From Propionibacteriales bacterium (GTDB lineage: Bacteria > Actinomycetota > Actinomycetes > Propionibacteriales > Nocardioidaceae), in contig JAPLCA010000018.1 in NCBI GenBank assembly GCA_026392465.1, positions 1 through 64,000 on the forward strand: DNA of 64,000 bases. The letters are read 5' to 3'. The notes below the pieces were generated by a model. It did not search any database, was not told where the DNA came from, and saw only the letters and a list, made by a program, of their open reading frames with translations. The stretch's first letter is position 1; each line of letters starts with the position of its first letter. The position numbers and the translations under genes are program-made. Below, one piece after another: positions 1 through 8,944 of this stretch.

Positions 1-75
1 CCCGAGACCCGGAACCGACCCCCGCCCAGCTGCCCGGTCGAGGCCCTTTCGGAGGCCACCCCCAGCGAAGGCCGA

Positions 76-199
76 GGCAGCGCACCAACAAGCACAGCCC
101 AACTACGGCAGCGCACCAGCAACCACAGACCCGCGCAGGCTCAACACCAGCAACCCCAGACCCACGCAGGCAGCGCACCGGCAAGCCGAGACCCCGACA
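76..199. repeat. 31-bp tandem repeat, four units
   Basis: Four consecutive 31-bp units begin at 76, 107, 138 and 169. Each starts with GGCAGCGCACC, which is exact in units 1, 2 and 4 and degenerate in unit 3. A 25-nt stretch of unit 2 (116-140) recurs in unit 3 (147-171) with only two differences. No gene is visible in 1-218. The array sits just downstream of the leftward oxidoreductase stop codon. Confidence 0.75.
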
Positions 200-218
200 G
201 GAAGAGCTCGAGCCCGCC

Positions 219-1235
219 TCAGCGCCAGCCCAGCTCCGGCGCGACGTGCTGGAGGATGCTCTCGACGACGTGGGCGTTGTACTCGACGCCGAGCTGGTTC
301 GGGACGGTGAGGAGGAGGGTGTCGGCGGCGGCGATGGCGGTGTCCTCGCGCAGCTGCTCGACGAGCTGGTCGGGCTCGGCGGCGTAGGTGCGGCCGAAGC
401 GGGCGCGGCCGCCCTCGAGGAACCCGACCTGGTCGTCGCCGCCCGACCCGCCGAAGTAGGCGCGGTCGCGGTCGTCGACGAGGGCGAAGATGCTGCGGCT
501 CACCGACACGCGCGGCTCGCGCTCGTGGCCGGCCGCCTTCCACGCGTCGCGGAAGCGTTGGATCTGCTCGGCCTGCAGCTCGTGGAACGGGACGCCCGTG
601 TCCTCGGTGAGCAGGGTGGAGCTCATGAGGTTCATGCCCTGCTCCGCCGTCCACTCGGCGGTGGCCCGGCTGCCGGCGCCCCACCACACCCGGTCGCGCA
701 GGCCGGGGGAGTGCGGTTCGAGGCGCAGCTTGCCCGGCGGGTTCGGGAACATGGGCCGCGGGTTCGGCTCGGCGAACCCGGTGCCCTTGAGCAGCTCCAG
801 CAGCACCGCCGTGTGCTCGCGCGCGAGGTCGGCGTCGGTCTTCCCGTCGCTCGGGGCGTAGCCGAAGTAGCGGTAGCCGTCGATCACCTGCTCCGGTGAT
901 CCGCGGCTGATGCCGATCTGGAGCCGACCGTCGCTGATGAGGTCGACCGCCCCCACCTCCTCGGTCATGTAGAGGGGGTTCTCGTACCGCATGTCGATGA
1001 CGCCCGTGCCGATCTCGATCCGGCTCGTGCGCGCGGCGACGGCTGCGAGGAGAGGGAACGGCGACGCGAGCTGCCGCGCGAAGTGGTGCACGCGGTAGTA
1101 CGCGCCGTCGCCGCCGAGGTCCTCCACCGCCTCGGCGAGCTCGATCGACTGGTGCAGCACGTCCGCGGCGCTGCGGGTCGCCGAGTGCGGCGAGTCCGAC
1201 CAGTGCCCGAAGGACAGGAACCCGATGTTCTTCAT
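219..1235 (-). CDS. LLM-class flavin-dependent oxidoreductase
   Basis: A 338-residue protein of the bacterial luciferase-like (TIM-barrel) superfamily, which uses reduced F420 or FMN to oxidise or reduce small organic substrates in the cytoplasm. Family hallmarks are the N-terminal NIGFLSFGHW strand, the RIEIGTGVIDMRYENPLYM segment and the following DLISDGRLQIGISRG stretch. The ATG at 1235 is chosen because luciferase homology begins there. The frame is open upstream, but that part reads as compositional noise and overlaps the divergent DUF952 gene. Substrate and cofactor cannot be told from sequence. Confidence 0.88.
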   Translation of the reverse strand: MKNIGFLSFGHWSDSPHSATRSAADVLHQSIELAEAVEDLGGDGAYYRVHHFARQLASPFPLLAAVAARTSRIEIGTGVIDMRYENPLYMTEEVGAVDLISDGRLQIGISRGSPEQVIDGYRYFGYAPSDGKTDADLAREHTAVLLELLKGTGFAEPNPRPMFPNPPGKLRLEPHSPGLRDRVWWGAGSRATAEWTAEQGMNLMSSTLLTEDTGVPFHELQAEQIQRFRDAWKAAGHEREPRVSVSRSIFALVDDRDRAYFGGSGGDDQVGFLEGGRARFGRTYAAEPDQLVEQLREDTAIAAADTLLLTVPNQLGVEYNAHVVESILQHVAPELGWR

Positions 1236-1302
1236 GCCTGCGTCAAGCCGTCGTGAGGGTGTCGCATTCCCGCTGCCAGGGTGTTCGTGGTCCCATGACC
1301 TC

Positions 1303-1755
1303 GTGACGCCCGACGGTGACGTTCCCCGACCGACCAGCCCGACCACGATCCTGCACCTCGTCCCGGCGCCCGAGTGGGCCGCCGACCCCGATCGTCCGTA
1401 CGCGCCCGCGTCGCTCGCGGAGGAGGGGTTCGTGCACTGCTCGCCCGACGAGGCGACGACGCTCGCGGTGGCCACGGCGTTCTACGCCGACGCGCCGCGC
1501 CCGCTGCTGGTCCTGCGCCTCGACGTGTCGCGGCTGCGGGCGGACGTGGTCCACGAGGCGGCGTCACCGGTCCCGCCCCCGGGCGTGGGCGACGACGTCC
1601 TGTTCCCGCACGTCCGCGGCCCCCTCGACCGCGACGCCGTGACGTCCGTCGGCGAGGTGGAGTGGGAGGGTCGTGTTGCTGTGCGGATCTGGGAGGAAGA
1701 CCCTAGGATCGCGTCCGAGACGACGGTTCGGGGTTCCGAAAGGCATGGCGTGTGA
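1303..1755 (+). CDS. DUF952 family protein
   Basis: A 150-residue cytoplasmic protein with the DUF952 pattern: ILHLVPAPEWA near the start, then EEGFVHCSPDEA, a hydrophobic LLVLRLDVSRL strand and the C-terminal FPHVRGPLDRDAV signature. The fold is related to ADP-ribosyl transferases, but no reaction is established for the family. The GTG at 1303 lies just before the conserved region. The longer in-frame ATG at 1225 would overlap the divergent oxidoreductase start. Its stop overlaps the GTG of the GAF/EAL gene (GTGA), so the two are probably co-translated. The C-terminal 35 residues after the domain are not recognisable. Confidence 0.8.
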   Translation: MTPDGDVPRPTSPTTILHLVPAPEWAADPDRPYAPASLAEEGFVHCSPDEATTLAVATAFYADAPRPLLVLRLDVSRLRADVVHEAASPVPPPGVGDDVLFPHVRGPLDRDAVTSVGEVEWEGRVAVRIWEEDPRIASETTVRGSERHGV

Positions 1756-2888
1756 GCAGGCTCAGGACGGACGCACGCACGGCAGCGACGGCCATGGTCG
1801 ACCTGGTGCGTCGCGAGCTCGGCCTCAACGTCGCGTTCATCAGCGAGATCGAGGGTGATCGTCGCTCGTTCCGTGCGCTGGTGTCCGACGTCGACCTCCC
1901 GATCCAGGTGGGGTTCAGCGAGCCGTACGAGGGCACGTACTGCCAGATGATCACGAGCGGCCAGCTGGGCGAGGTCGTGCCCGACACCGCCACCGAGCCG
2001 CTCACGGTCGACGCGTTCCACACGTCCTACCTCGGCATCGGCGCCTACGTGGGCGTCCCGATGACCCGCAGCAGCGGCGAGCTGTTCGGCACGCTGTGCG
2101 CCTTCTCGCGCGACCCGCACCCGGACCTCTCGCCGGCCGAGGCGGAGGTGCTGCGGGCGACCGCCGTGCTCATCATGCGGCTCATCGAGATGGAGGAGCA
2201 GGTCGACGGGCGGCTGACCGACCTGGCCGACCTCGCGGAGACCATCGACGGCGCCCTCGATGACGCGACGATCGAGCTCCTGCCCGTCTCGGAGGTGGTC
2301 TCCGGCGCGGTCGTCGGCCACGAGGCGGTGGCCCGCTTCGCGGACGGCCGTCCGTTCCGCCGCCGGCTGGGGGAGGCGCGCGAGGTGGGTCGCGGTGTCG
2401 AGCTCGAGCTGTCCGTGCTGTCGCGCACCTTGAAGGCCGTCGAGCAGACGTCGGTGCCGGTCGTGAGCGTCAGCCTGTCGGCGGAGGCCCTGCGCGACCC
2501 GGCCTTCCAGGCGCTGATCGCCTCGATGCCGCCGTCGCGCCTGATGCTGCGCTTCGACGTGGACGAGACGATCGAGGACTACGAGGAGCTCACGTCGCTG
2601 CTGCAGCCGCTCCGTCGGCTCGGAGCGCGGGTGGCGGTCGACCGGGTCGGTGACGGCGCGGCGGAGCTGCGCCACATCCTCCTGCTCTCGCCCGACGTGC
2701 TGCGCATCGATCCCGAGCTGGTGCACGGCCTGGCCGACGACCTGCGACGTCGGGTCCTCGTGGAGTCCATCGCGACGCTGGCGGCGCAGATCGACGCCGA
2801 CTGCGTCGCGCTGGGCGTCTCCGACGCCGAGCTGCCGTGGATGGACGAGCTCGGCGTGACGCACGTCGTGCGCGGCACCTTCGACTGA
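1752..2888 (+). CDS. GAF domain plus degenerate EAL-like domain protein
   Basis: A 378-residue cytoplasmic protein. Residues about 10-150 form a GAF sensory domain (YCQMI, VDAFHTSYLGIGAYVGVPM and LFGTLCAFSRDPH match the family). Residues about 155-378 resemble an EAL c-di-GMP phosphodiesterase, with GHEAVARF where the EALxR signature belongs and LRIDPELV matching the family KID motif. The DDFGTG-type motif reads VDRVGDG. The late AEGVE motif reads VALGVSD, so a metal-binding glutamate is missing. A regulatory, non-catalytic c-di-GMP-related role is inferred. The GTG start overlaps the DUF952 stop. Confidence 0.75.
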   Translation: MSRLRTDARTAATAMVDLVRRELGLNVAFISEIEGDRRSFRALVSDVDLPIQVGFSEPYEGTYCQMITSGQLGEVVPDTATEPLTVDAFHTSYLGIGAYVGVPMTRSSGELFGTLCAFSRDPHPDLSPAEAEVLRATAVLIMRLIEMEEQVDGRLTDLADLAETIDGALDDATIELLPVSEVVSGAVVGHEAVARFADGRPFRRRLGEAREVGRGVELELSVLSRTLKAVEQTSVPVVSVSLSAEALRDPAFQALIASMPPSRLMLRFDVDETIEDYEELTSLLQPLRRLGARVAVDRVGDGAAELRHILLLSPDVLRIDPELVHGLADDLRRRVLVESIATLAAQIDADCVALGVSDAELPWMDELGVTHVVRGTFD

Positions 2889-3236
2889 CGAGGCGCCCGC
2901 GGGGCCCGACTCGTACGGCCGTCCCACCGCCCGGCGCGACACCCCTCAGGGGAGTCAGGGCGGACGTATCGTCTTCCGTGCTCCAGCGCGCCAGGAGCGA
3001 GGCGCCCCTGCTCTCCGTGTCCGAGAGCAGGGGCGCTGCGCCGTCCGCGTCCAGGGGTGGGCGATCCGGCGCAGGCTGGAGCCTACGATGTCCGGCAACT
3101 CCGCGCTGACTGGGCGCGGAGAAAAGGTGACAGGCGTTCACATGGCCTACTCCGGTCGGTGTCGCGGGCGAGGAGACCGGGGGAGCACCAAGGCGCCCGC
3201 CGCCAGGTGGCGACGGGACCGATGCGCTGTGCTGGG
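2889..3236. other. intergenic stretch, no gene seen
   Basis: Between the GAF/EAL stop and the tRNA there is no supportable reading frame. The only clear element is the strong hairpin at 3002-3036, which can stop transcripts from either side. Confidence 0.6.
3002..3036. terminator. bidirectional hairpin terminator
   Basis: GCGCCCCTGCTCT pairs with AGAGCAGGGGCGC, extended by one more C-G pair, around a short loop. There is no T-run, which is usual for actinobacterial terminators. It lies between convergent transcripts, the GAF/EAL gene and tRNA-Arg. Confidence 0.75.
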
Positions 3237-3308
3237 TACCCCCGGCAGGATTCGAACCTGCGCTCCCGCCTCCGGAGGGCGGTGCTCTATCCCCTGAGCT
3301 ACGGGGGC
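3237..3308 (-). tRNA. tRNA-Arg (anticodon CCG)
   Basis: The minus strand folds into a full cloverleaf. The acceptor is GCCCCCG with CGGGGGT (G1-U72 wobble), followed by discriminator A73. The D arm is GCTC/GAGC, the anticodon stem CCGCC/GGCGG around loop CTCCGGA (anticodon CCG), and the T arm GCAGG-TTCGAAT-CCTGC. The 3-prime CCA is not encoded. It reads CGG arginine codons and lies 540 bp from argS on the opposite strand. Confidence 0.93.
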
Positions 3309-3358
3309 CGGTGCACGGTTCCGCGGGTGCGGTGACCGGTCTGGCCGAGTGCGGTACG

Positions 3359-3364
3359 ACCCTA
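3359..3364 (-). promoter_or_regulatory. -10 element of the tRNA-Arg gene
   Basis: On the minus strand TAGGGT lies about 50 bp upstream of the tRNA 5-prime end, in the divergent gap before the response regulator. No good -35 is visible. Confidence 0.5.
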
Positions 3365-3376
3365 CCCCACGCCCGC

Positions 3377-3382
3377 TACGGT
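3377..3382 (+). promoter_or_regulatory. -10 element, leaderless response regulator mRNA
   Basis: TACGGT is followed by 7 nt and then GTG at 3390. The spacing places +1 at or beside the start codon. Confidence 0.55.
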
Positions 3383-3389
3383 GGTGCGC

Positions 3390-3782
3390 GTGCCCACGGT
3401 CCTGGTCGCTGACGACACCGCGTCGATCCGGTTCCTCATCCGCACGAACCTCGAGCTGGCGGGGTTCGACGTGCGGGAGGCCGTCGACGGCCTCGACTGC
3501 GTGGAGCGGCTGCGGGCCTCGGCCGACGTTGGCGACCTGCCCGACGTCGTCACCGTCGACGTCATGATGCCGCGCCAGGACGGCGTGAGCACGGTGCACG
3601 CCATCCGGGCGGACGAGCGGCTGCGGCACCTCGGGGTGGTCATGGTGAGCACCCAGAACCTGCCCGCCGACATCCAGCGGGGGCTCGACGCCGGCGTCGA
3701 CGCGTACGTGACGAAGCCGTTCGACCCCGACGACCTGGTGTCGACGGTGAACGACGTCATCCGACGGCGCTCGCAGGCCTGA
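3390..3782 (+). CDS. single-domain response regulator (CheY-like)
   Basis: A 130-residue receiver domain with no output domain. The acidic pocket is in VLVADDTAS. The phospho-acceptor Asp is in VTVDVMMPRQDG, the Ser/Thr switch in VVMVSTQN, and the conserved Lys in YVTKPFDPDDL. Such proteins act by protein-protein contact after phosphorylation by a histidine kinase, and no kinase lies nearby. The GTG at 3390 is favoured over GTG 3381 because a TANNNT box sits seven bases before it. It is transcribed divergently from tRNA-Arg and ends 64 bp before argS. Confidence 0.88.
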   Translation: MPTVLVADDTASIRFLIRTNLELAGFDVREAVDGLDCVERLRASADVGDLPDVVTVDVMMPRQDGVSTVHAIRADERLRHLGVVMVSTQNLPADIQRGLDAGVDAYVTKPFDPDDLVSTVNDVIRRRSQA

Positions 3783-3834
3783 CGCGCCGGTCTCGCCAGC
3801 GCTTCCCGCGGACGGGGAGCGGCGCGCCGGTCGA

Positions 3835-3840
3835 TAGGCT
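3835..3840 (+). promoter_or_regulatory. -10 element, leaderless argS mRNA
   Basis: TAGGCT is followed by 6 nt and the GTG of argS at 3847. No Shine-Dalgarno sequence is present. Confidence 0.65.
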
Positions 3841-3846
3841 GGTGCG

Positions 3847-5511
3847 GTGACTCCCGAGCAGCTCAGCGACGTGATCGTGTCCGCCCTCCAGCGGCTCGTC
3901 GACGAGGGACGGCTCAGCCTCCCCGACGGCGTGCCGACCCAGGTGCGCGTGGAGCGACCCAAGGTCAAGGAGCACGGCGACTACGCCACGAACATCGCGC
4001 TGCAGCTGGCCAAGAAGGCGGGCCTGAACCCGCGCGACCTCGCCACGGACCTCGCCGGGGTGCTCGCCGAGCACGACGGTGTGAGCGCCGCCGAGGTCGC
4101 CGGCCCGGGCTTCCTCAACCTGCGCGTGGCCGCCGACGCGCAGGGCCAGGTGGCCGCACACGTGCTCCAGGCCGGAGCCGACTACGGCCACAGCGAGCTC
4201 TACGCCGGCCAGAAGGTCAACCTCGAGTTCGTCAGCGCCAACCCCACGGGCCCCATCCATATCGGCGGCGTGCGCTGGGCCGCCGTCGGCGACTCGCTCG
4301 GCCGACTGCTGACGTTCGCCGGTGCCGACGTCACCCGCGAGTACTACTTCAACGACCACGGCGCCCAGATCGACCGCTTCGCCCGGTCGCTGCTCGCGTC
4401 GGCGCGGGGCCAGGAGGCGCCCGAGGACGGGTACGGCGGCCAGTACATCCACGAGATCGCGGCCGACGTCGTGGCGAAGCACCCCGACGTCGCCTCGCTG
4501 CCCGACCCGGAGGCGACCGAGGTGCTGCGCGCCGAGGGCGTGGCACTGATGTTCGCGGAGATCAAGGCGTCCCTGCACGACTTCGGCGTCGACTTCGACG
4601 TCTACTTCCACGAGAACGACCTGCACGAGTCCGGCGCGGTCGAGCGGGCCATCGCGCGGCTCGACGAGCTCGGCAAGATGTACGAGAAGGACGGCGCCCG
4701 CTGGCTGCGCACCTCCGACTACGGCGACGACAAGGACCGGGTCGTCGTGAAGTCCGACGGCCAGGCCGCCTACATCTCCGGCGACCTCGCGTACTACCTC
4801 GACAAGCGCGAGCGGGGCTTTGACCGCTGCCTCATCATGCTGGGCGCCGACCACCACGGGTACGTGTCGCGGATGATGGCCATGTGCGCCGCGTTCGGTG
4901 ACGAGCCCGGCGTGAACCTCGAGCTGCTGATCGGCCAGATGGTCAACCTGCTGCGTGACGGCGAGCCCCTACGGATGAGCAAGCGCAACGGGACCGTCAT
5001 CTCCCTCGAGGACCTCGTGGGCGCCATCGGCGTCGACGCGGCCCGGTACGCCCTGTCCCGCTACTCGACGGACTCGCCGATCGACCTCGACCTCGACCTC
5101 TGGGCCAGCACGACGAACGACAACCCCGTCTACTACGTGCAGTACGCACACGCGCGGCTCTCGAGCATCCTGCGCAACGCCGCCGACCTCGGCATCGACC
5201 ACGGCCTCGACCGCTTCGACCCGGGCCTGCTCGAGCACGAGAAGGAGGGCGACCTGCTGCGTGCCCTGGCGAGCTTCCCCGAGGTGGCGTCGCGTGCGGC
5301 GGAGCTGCGGGAGCCGCACCGGGTGGCCCGCTACCTGGAGCGCACCGCGGCCGCCTTCCACGCGTTCTACGCCGTCTGCCGCGTGCTGCCCCAGGGGGAC
5401 GAGGACGTCACCGACGTCCACCGCGCGCGGCTGGTGCTGGTCGACGCGACCCGTCAGGTCGTCGCCAACGGGCTCGGCCTGCTCGGCGTCTCGGCCCCGG
5501 AGCGCATGTGA
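3847..5511 (+). CDS. argS: arginyl-tRNA synthetase
   Basis: A 554-residue class I aminoacyl-tRNA synthetase that charges tRNA-Arg in the cytoplasm. The N-terminal additional domain covers about residues 1-105. The HIGH-type motif is in [12 protein letters not shown], followed by the Rossmann fold. A KMSKS-like RMSKRNG precedes the DALR anticodon-binding domain at the C terminus. Length is normal for the family. The GTG start follows a TAGGCT box by six bases with no leader. The last four bases overlap the lysA start (ATGA), coupling the two genes. Confidence 0.97.
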   Translation: MTPEQLSDVIVSALQRLVDEGRLSLPDGVPTQVRVERPKVKEHGDYATNIALQLAKKAGLNPRDLATDLAGVLAEHDGVSAAEVAGPGFLNLRVAADAQGQVAAHVLQAGADYGHSELYAGQKVNLEFVSANPTGPIHIGGVRWAAVGDSLGRLLTFAGADVTREYYFNDHGAQIDRFARSLLASARGQEAPEDGYGGQYIHEIAADVVAKHPDVASLPDPEATEVLRAEGVALMFAEIKASLHDFGVDFDVYFHENDLHESGAVERAIARLDELGKMYEKDGARWLRTSDYGDDKDRVVVKSDGQAAYISGDLAYYLDKRERGFDRCLIMLGADHHGYVSRMMAMCAAFGDEPGVNLELLIGQMVNLLRDGEPLRMSKRNGTVISLEDLVGAIGVDAARYALSRYSTDSPIDLDLDLWASTTNDNPVYYVQYAHARLSSILRNAADLGIDHGLDRFDPGLLEHEKEGDLLRALASFPEVASRAAELREPHRVARYLERTAAAFHAFYAVCRVLPQGDEDVTDVHRARLVLVDATRQVVANGLGLLGVSAPERM

Positions 5512-6920
5512 TGAGGGCCCACGAGGCGGGCGCGCTGCACGGCCAGGCCGGAGACAGGGGTCCCGCGTGGCTGCGTCGCCCCGACGACGTCGACGCGCTC
5601 GTGCCGCACCTGTGGGCACGCAACGTCTCCAAGGTCGACGGGGTCGTGACCGTCGCCGGTGAGTCGGTCACGGACCTGGCCGAGGAGTTCGGCACGCCGC
5701 TGTACGTGCTCGACGAGGACGACTTCCGCAGCCGGGCGCGGGCCTTCAGCGACGCCTTCGAGGGGTGCGAGGTGTACTACGCCGGCAAGTCGTTCCTCTG
5801 CGTCGCCACGGCGCGCTGGGTCGAGGAGGAGGGGCTGAGCCTCGACGTGTGCACGGGTGGCGAGCTCGCCGTGGCGCTGCGTGCCGGCTTCCCGCCCGAG
5901 CGGCTCGCGCTGCACGGCAACAACAAGTCCGTGGCCGAGCTGCGGCGTGCGCTCGAGGCGGGCGTCGGGCGGATCATCGTCGACTCGCTGGAGGAGGTCG
6001 ACCGGCTCGTCGCCCTCACGGCGGAGACCGGCCGTGAGGCAGCCGTCATGGTCCGCGTGACCGCGGGCGTCGAGGCGCACACCCACGAGTACATCTCCAC
6101 CTCCCACGAGGACCAGAAGTTCGGGTTCTCCATCGCCGACGGCGCCGCGTTCGAGGCCGTCAGCCGCATCGTCTCCGCCCACCGGCCCGGGGGAGGCGGC
6201 CTGCGGTTCCTCGGGCTGCACTCGCACATCGGCTCGCAGATCTTCGTGGCCGACGGCTTCGAGGTGGCCGCGCGGCGCGTGCTGCGCCTGCACGCGCGGA
6301 TCATCGAGGAGCTCGGCGTCGTCCCGCCGGAGATGGACCTCGGCGGCGGCTTCGGCATCGCGTACACGACGCAGGACGACCCCCGCTCGCCCGCCGAGCT
6401 CGCCGACAGCCTGCTCGGCATCGTGCGCGCGGAGTGCCGGGCACTCGACGTCGACGTGCCGCACCTGTCGATCGAGCCGGGGCGCGCGATCGTCGGGCCC
6501 ACGACGTTCACGCTCTACGAGGTCGGCACGGTCAAGTCCGTCGGTCTCGACGGGGGCGCCTCGCGCCGCTACGTCGCCGTCGACGGCGGCATGAGCGACA
6601 ACGTGCGGCCCGCGCTCTACAGCGCCGACTACTCGTGCACCCTCGCCTCGCGGCGGTCCGAGGAGCCGGCGGTGCTGAGCCGCGTGGTCGGCAAGCACTG
6701 CGAGAGCGGCGACATCGTCGTGAAGGACGAGTACCTCCCGGGCGACGTCGCCGCCGGCGACCTGCTCGCCGTCCCCGGTACCGGGGCGTACTGCCGCTCG
6801 CTCGCGAGCACCTACAACCACGTGCCGCGTGCGGCCGTGGTGGCGGTGCGCGACGGCGAGGCGCGGCTGATCCTGCGCCGCGAGACGGAGGACGACCTCT
6901 TCACGCTCGACGTCGGCTGA
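5508..6920 (+). CDS. lysA: diaminopimelate decarboxylase
   Basis: A 470-residue PLP enzyme of the alanine racemase-like fold III group. It converts meso-diaminopimelate to L-lysine and CO2, the last step of lysine synthesis. The PLP lysine is K94 in YYAGKSF. Further landmarks are [11 protein letters not shown], the phosphate-binding [16 protein letters not shown] and the C-terminal active-site CESGD. The first 40 residues are an extension common in actinobacterial LysA. It overlaps argS by 4 nt and precedes the aspartate-family genes hom-thrC-thrB by 3.5 kb. It converges on the azlCD genes with a 17-bp gap. Confidence 0.96.
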   Translation: MMRAHEAGALHGQAGDRGPAWLRRPDDVDALVPHLWARNVSKVDGVVTVAGESVTDLAEEFGTPLYVLDEDDFRSRARAFSDAFEGCEVYYAGKSFLCVATARWVEEEGLSLDVCTGGELAVALRAGFPPERLALHGNNKSVAELRRALEAGVGRIIVDSLEEVDRLVALTAETGREAAVMVRVTAGVEAHTHEYISTSHEDQKFGFSIADGAAFEAVSRIVSAHRPGGGGLRFLGLHSHIGSQIFVADGFEVAARRVLRLHARIIEELGVVPPEMDLGGGFGIAYTTQDDPRSPAELADSLLGIVRAECRALDVDVPHLSIEPGRAIVGPTTFTLYEVGTVKSVGLDGGASRRYVAVDGGMSDNVRPALYSADYSCTLASRRSEEPAVLSRVVGKHCESGDIVVKDEYLPGDVAAGDLLAVPGTGAYCRSLASTYNHVPRAAVVAVRDGEARLILRRETEDDLFTLDVG

Positions 6921-6937
6921 CGCCGGCGCCCCGCCCG

Positions 6938-7252
6938 CTAGGGAAGGCCCGCGAGGCGCAGCAGCGCCGTCACGACCACCGCGACGGCGAGCGTCGTCAC
7001 GACGGAGGCGCCGCGCCAGGCGACCACGCCGGCGGCCGCGACGCCGACGGTGTCGGCCCCGGCGTGCCACCGGTCGCCGTCGGCGAGCACGCTGGTCACC
7101 ACCAGCGCGGTGAGCAGCGCCGGGGCCATGAGGGCGATGACGCCGGTGAACCGCTCCGGCAGGTCGCGACCGCCCAGCAGCACCGGCACGACGGCCTTGA
7201 CGGCGGCCGTCGCGAGGGTGAGGCCGAGGATGGTGGCCCAGACGGTGCTCAC
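6938..7252 (-). CDS. azlD: AzlD-type small subunit of a branched-chain amino acid exporter
   Basis: A 104-residue inner-membrane protein with about four hydrophobic segments and the family PERFTGVIALMAPALLTALV region. AzlD pairs with AzlC to export branched-chain amino acids or related compounds. The GTG at 7252 overlaps the azlC stop (GTGA), showing translational coupling; the longer in-frame start lies inside azlC. Substrate is inferred from the family only. Confidence 0.85.
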   Translation of the reverse strand: MSTVWATILGLTLATAAVKAVVPVLLGGRDLPERFTGVIALMAPALLTALVVTSVLADGDRWHAGADTVGVAAAGVVAWRGASVVTTLAVAVVVTALLRLAGLP

Positions 7253-7923
7253 GGCGCCTCCCGTCGACGCAGTCCCCACAGGGCCGCGAGCCCCGCGGCG
7301 AGCACGGGCACGCCCGGGGGAGCGACGGGCACGAGCGCGAGCGCCAGCAGGCCGCCGACGACCGCCACGCCCCGCCGGTCGCGGTCGCGCAGCTCGGGCA
7401 GCAGCACCGCGAGGAAGAACGCCGGGTAGACGGCGTCGAGCCCGAACCGGTCGAGGTCGCCGATCAGCTCACCGCCGAACGCCCCGACCACGGTGCCCAG
7501 GTACCAGGCCACCAGCTGCGGAGCGGTGGTGCCGAACAGGCGCCAGCGGTCGAACGTGCCGTCGCCGCGCGCCGCGAGCGCCCAGGACGAGTCGACGACG
7601 GCGAGTCCTTGCAGGCCCCGCCACCAGGCGCGCCCGGGCAGCGACGGCGCGAGCGCGATGCCCATGGGCAGGAAGCGTGAGTTCATCAGCGTCCCTGCGG
7701 CGACGGCGGCGCCCGCTCCTCCGCCGGCGGCGAGCACCGCCACGGCCGCGAACTGGGCCGAGCCGGCGAACACGAGGACCGACATCGCGACGGCGGCCAG
7801 CACGCTGAAGCCCGTCTCCCGGGCGACGACGCCGAACGACATCGACAGCAGGAAGGAGGCGACGCCGAACGGCACCCCGAGCCTCAGCCCCTCCCGGAAG
7901 GAGGCGCGGTCGTCGGCGCCCAC
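7249..7923 (-). CDS. azlC: AzlC family amino acid exporter, large subunit
   Basis: A 224-residue polytopic membrane protein. The AzlC signature begins at FREGLRLGVPFGVASFLLSM, followed by VFAGSAQFAAVAVL and NSRFLPMGIALAP. The GTG at 7923 is chosen because homology starts about eight residues later. It places the start 2 bp from the upstream MmpS-like stop codon. It is coupled to azlD by a 4-nt overlap. Together they form a two-component exporter in the cytoplasmic membrane. Confidence 0.88.
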   Translation of the reverse strand: MGADDRASFREGLRLGVPFGVASFLLSMSFGVVARETGFSVLAAVAMSVLVFAGSAQFAAVAVLAAGGGAGAAVAAGTLMNSRFLPMGIALAPSLPGRAWWRGLQGLAVVDSSWALAARGDGTFDRWRLFGTTAPQLVAWYLGTVVGAFGGELIGDLDRFGLDAVYPAFFLAVLLPELRDRDRRGVAVVGGLLALALVPVAPPGVPVLAAGLAALWGLRRREAP

Positions 7924-7924
7924 C

Positions 7925-8395
7925 TCAGCCGGCGCAGACGGTCTGGGCGTAGAGGCCCGACTGCTCGGTCGACGACGTCTGCCTCCCGTCGACGGCGACA
8001 CGGCAGCGGACGGTGGCGTTGCCGGTGGTCTGCACGCTCGCCAGCACGTACGGGCCGGCACCTTCGTACACGCGGGTCACCGTGACGTCCCGACCGGTCG
8101 AGCGGAACGTGCGCTCGCGCTTCGACGCGTCGACGACCGTGGCGTTGAACGGACCGGTGCCGAAGAAGGTGACGGTGACCGCCACCTGCCGCTCGGTGGT
8201 GCTGCCACGGGCGCCGGCCGTCGCGTCCGGTGCGGCGGCGACCTGTGCGGCGGGGGCCTGCGCGAGGAGCGACCGCACGTCGAGGACGGCCCACACGAGC
8301 ACGACCGTGACCACGACGACGGTGACCAGTCCGACCACCTTGACGGGCCCCAGCTGCCGCAGGCTCGACGACAGGCTGCTCGGGCGCGTGCTCAC
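7925..8395 (-). CDS. MmpS-like membrane-anchored protein
   Basis: A 156-residue protein with one N-terminal membrane helix (about residues 18-38) and an extracytoplasmic beta domain. The C-terminal part, with VRCRVAVDGRQ and GLYAQTVC (Cys131 and Cys154, a likely disulfide), matches the mycobacterial MmpS accessory family. No MmpL partner lies in the window, so the transport role of MmpS proteins should not be assumed. The GTG at 8395 follows a TACCCT box by six bases. It leads a leftward group with azlC and azlD. Confidence 0.65.
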   Translation of the reverse strand: MSTRPSSLSSSLRQLGPVKVVGLVTVVVVTVVLVWAVLDVRSLLAQAPAAQVAAAPDATAGARGSTTERQVAVTVTFFGTGPFNATVVDASKRERTFRSTGRDVTVTRVYEGAGPYVLASVQTTGNATVRCRVAVDGRQTSSTEQSGLYAQTVCAG

Positions 8396-8401
8396 CGGAC
8401 C

Positions 8402-8407
8402 AGGGTA
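8402..8407 (-). promoter_or_regulatory. -10 element, leaderless mmpS-like/azlCD mRNA
   Basis: On the minus strand TACCCT, then 6 nt, then GTG at 8395. Confidence 0.6.
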
Positions 8408-8441
8408 GGTGACGGCGGACCTGCCCCGTGATCGATCCGCC

Positions 8442-8885
8442 TCAGGTGAGGCCCCGGTGCGGACCGGGACCTCGGCGCGCGAGCTCGTCGTCGTGGTTGT
8501 AGACCGAGCAGCTGCGCAGGGACAGGCAGCCGCACCCGATGCAGCCGTCGAGGTCGTCGCGCAGGGCCTGGAGCCGGGCGATGCGGGCGTCGAGGTCGGC
8601 ACGCCAGCGCGACGTGAGCCGCGTCCAGTCCCGCTTGGTCGGCACTCGACCGTCGGGGAGCGACGCGAGCGCCTCGCCGATCTCGGCCAGGGGGATGCCG
8701 AGTCGTTGGGAGAACTGGATGAACGCCAGCCGGCGCAGCACGTCGCGTCGGTAGCGACGCTGGTTGCCCGGCGTGCGGGCCGCCGTGATGAGACCGCGCG
8801 ACTCGTAGAAGTGCAGGGCGGAGACCGCGACGCCCGATCGCTCGGCGACCTGCTGCGGGGTGAGCTGGTCCCTCGTGTCCGCCAT
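8442..8885 (-). CDS. soxR: redox-sensing MerR-family regulator SoxR
   Basis: A 147-residue MerR-family activator. The HTH covers about residues 8-30 ([20 protein letters not shown]), followed by the dimer helix and a [2Fe-2S]-ligating cysteine cluster at C115, C118, C120 and C126 ([12 protein letters not shown]). In actinobacteria SoxR answers redox-active compounds and controls exporters and oxidoreductases, not soxS. The ATG at 8885 has an AGGAGG-like site. The divergent MFS gene carries a SoxR-type promoter, so it is the likely target. Confidence 0.93.
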   Translation of the reverse strand: MADTRDQLTPQQVAERSGVAVSALHFYESRGLITAARTPGNQRRYRRDVLRRLAFIQFSQRLGIPLAEIGEALASLPDGRVPTKRDWTRLTSRWRADLDARIARLQALRDDLDGCIGCGCLSLRSCSVYNHDDELARRGPGPHRGLT

Positions 8886-8907
8886 CCGGGCCTCCTGTCG
8901 GTCGGTG

Positions 8908-8938
8908 TTGACCTCAACTTTGGTCGAGGTTGTCTGAT
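8908..8938 (+). promoter_or_regulatory. SoxR-type promoter and operator of the MFS gene
   Basis: -35 TTGACC (8908-8913) and -10 TCTGAT (8933-8938) are separated by 19 bp, the over-long spacer typical of MerR/SoxR promoters. The spacer region holds CCTCAACTTTGGTCGAGG (8912-8929), which matches the enterobacterial sox box at 13 of 18 positions. The start ATG at 8945 follows the -10 by six bases, so the mRNA is probably leaderless. Confidence 0.75.
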
Positions 8939-8944
8939 CGTCCC

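Noticed and set aside
76-199. Possible CRISPR array
   Set aside because: Units are contiguous 31-bp tandem copies without unique spacers, no palindromic repeat ends and no cas genes.
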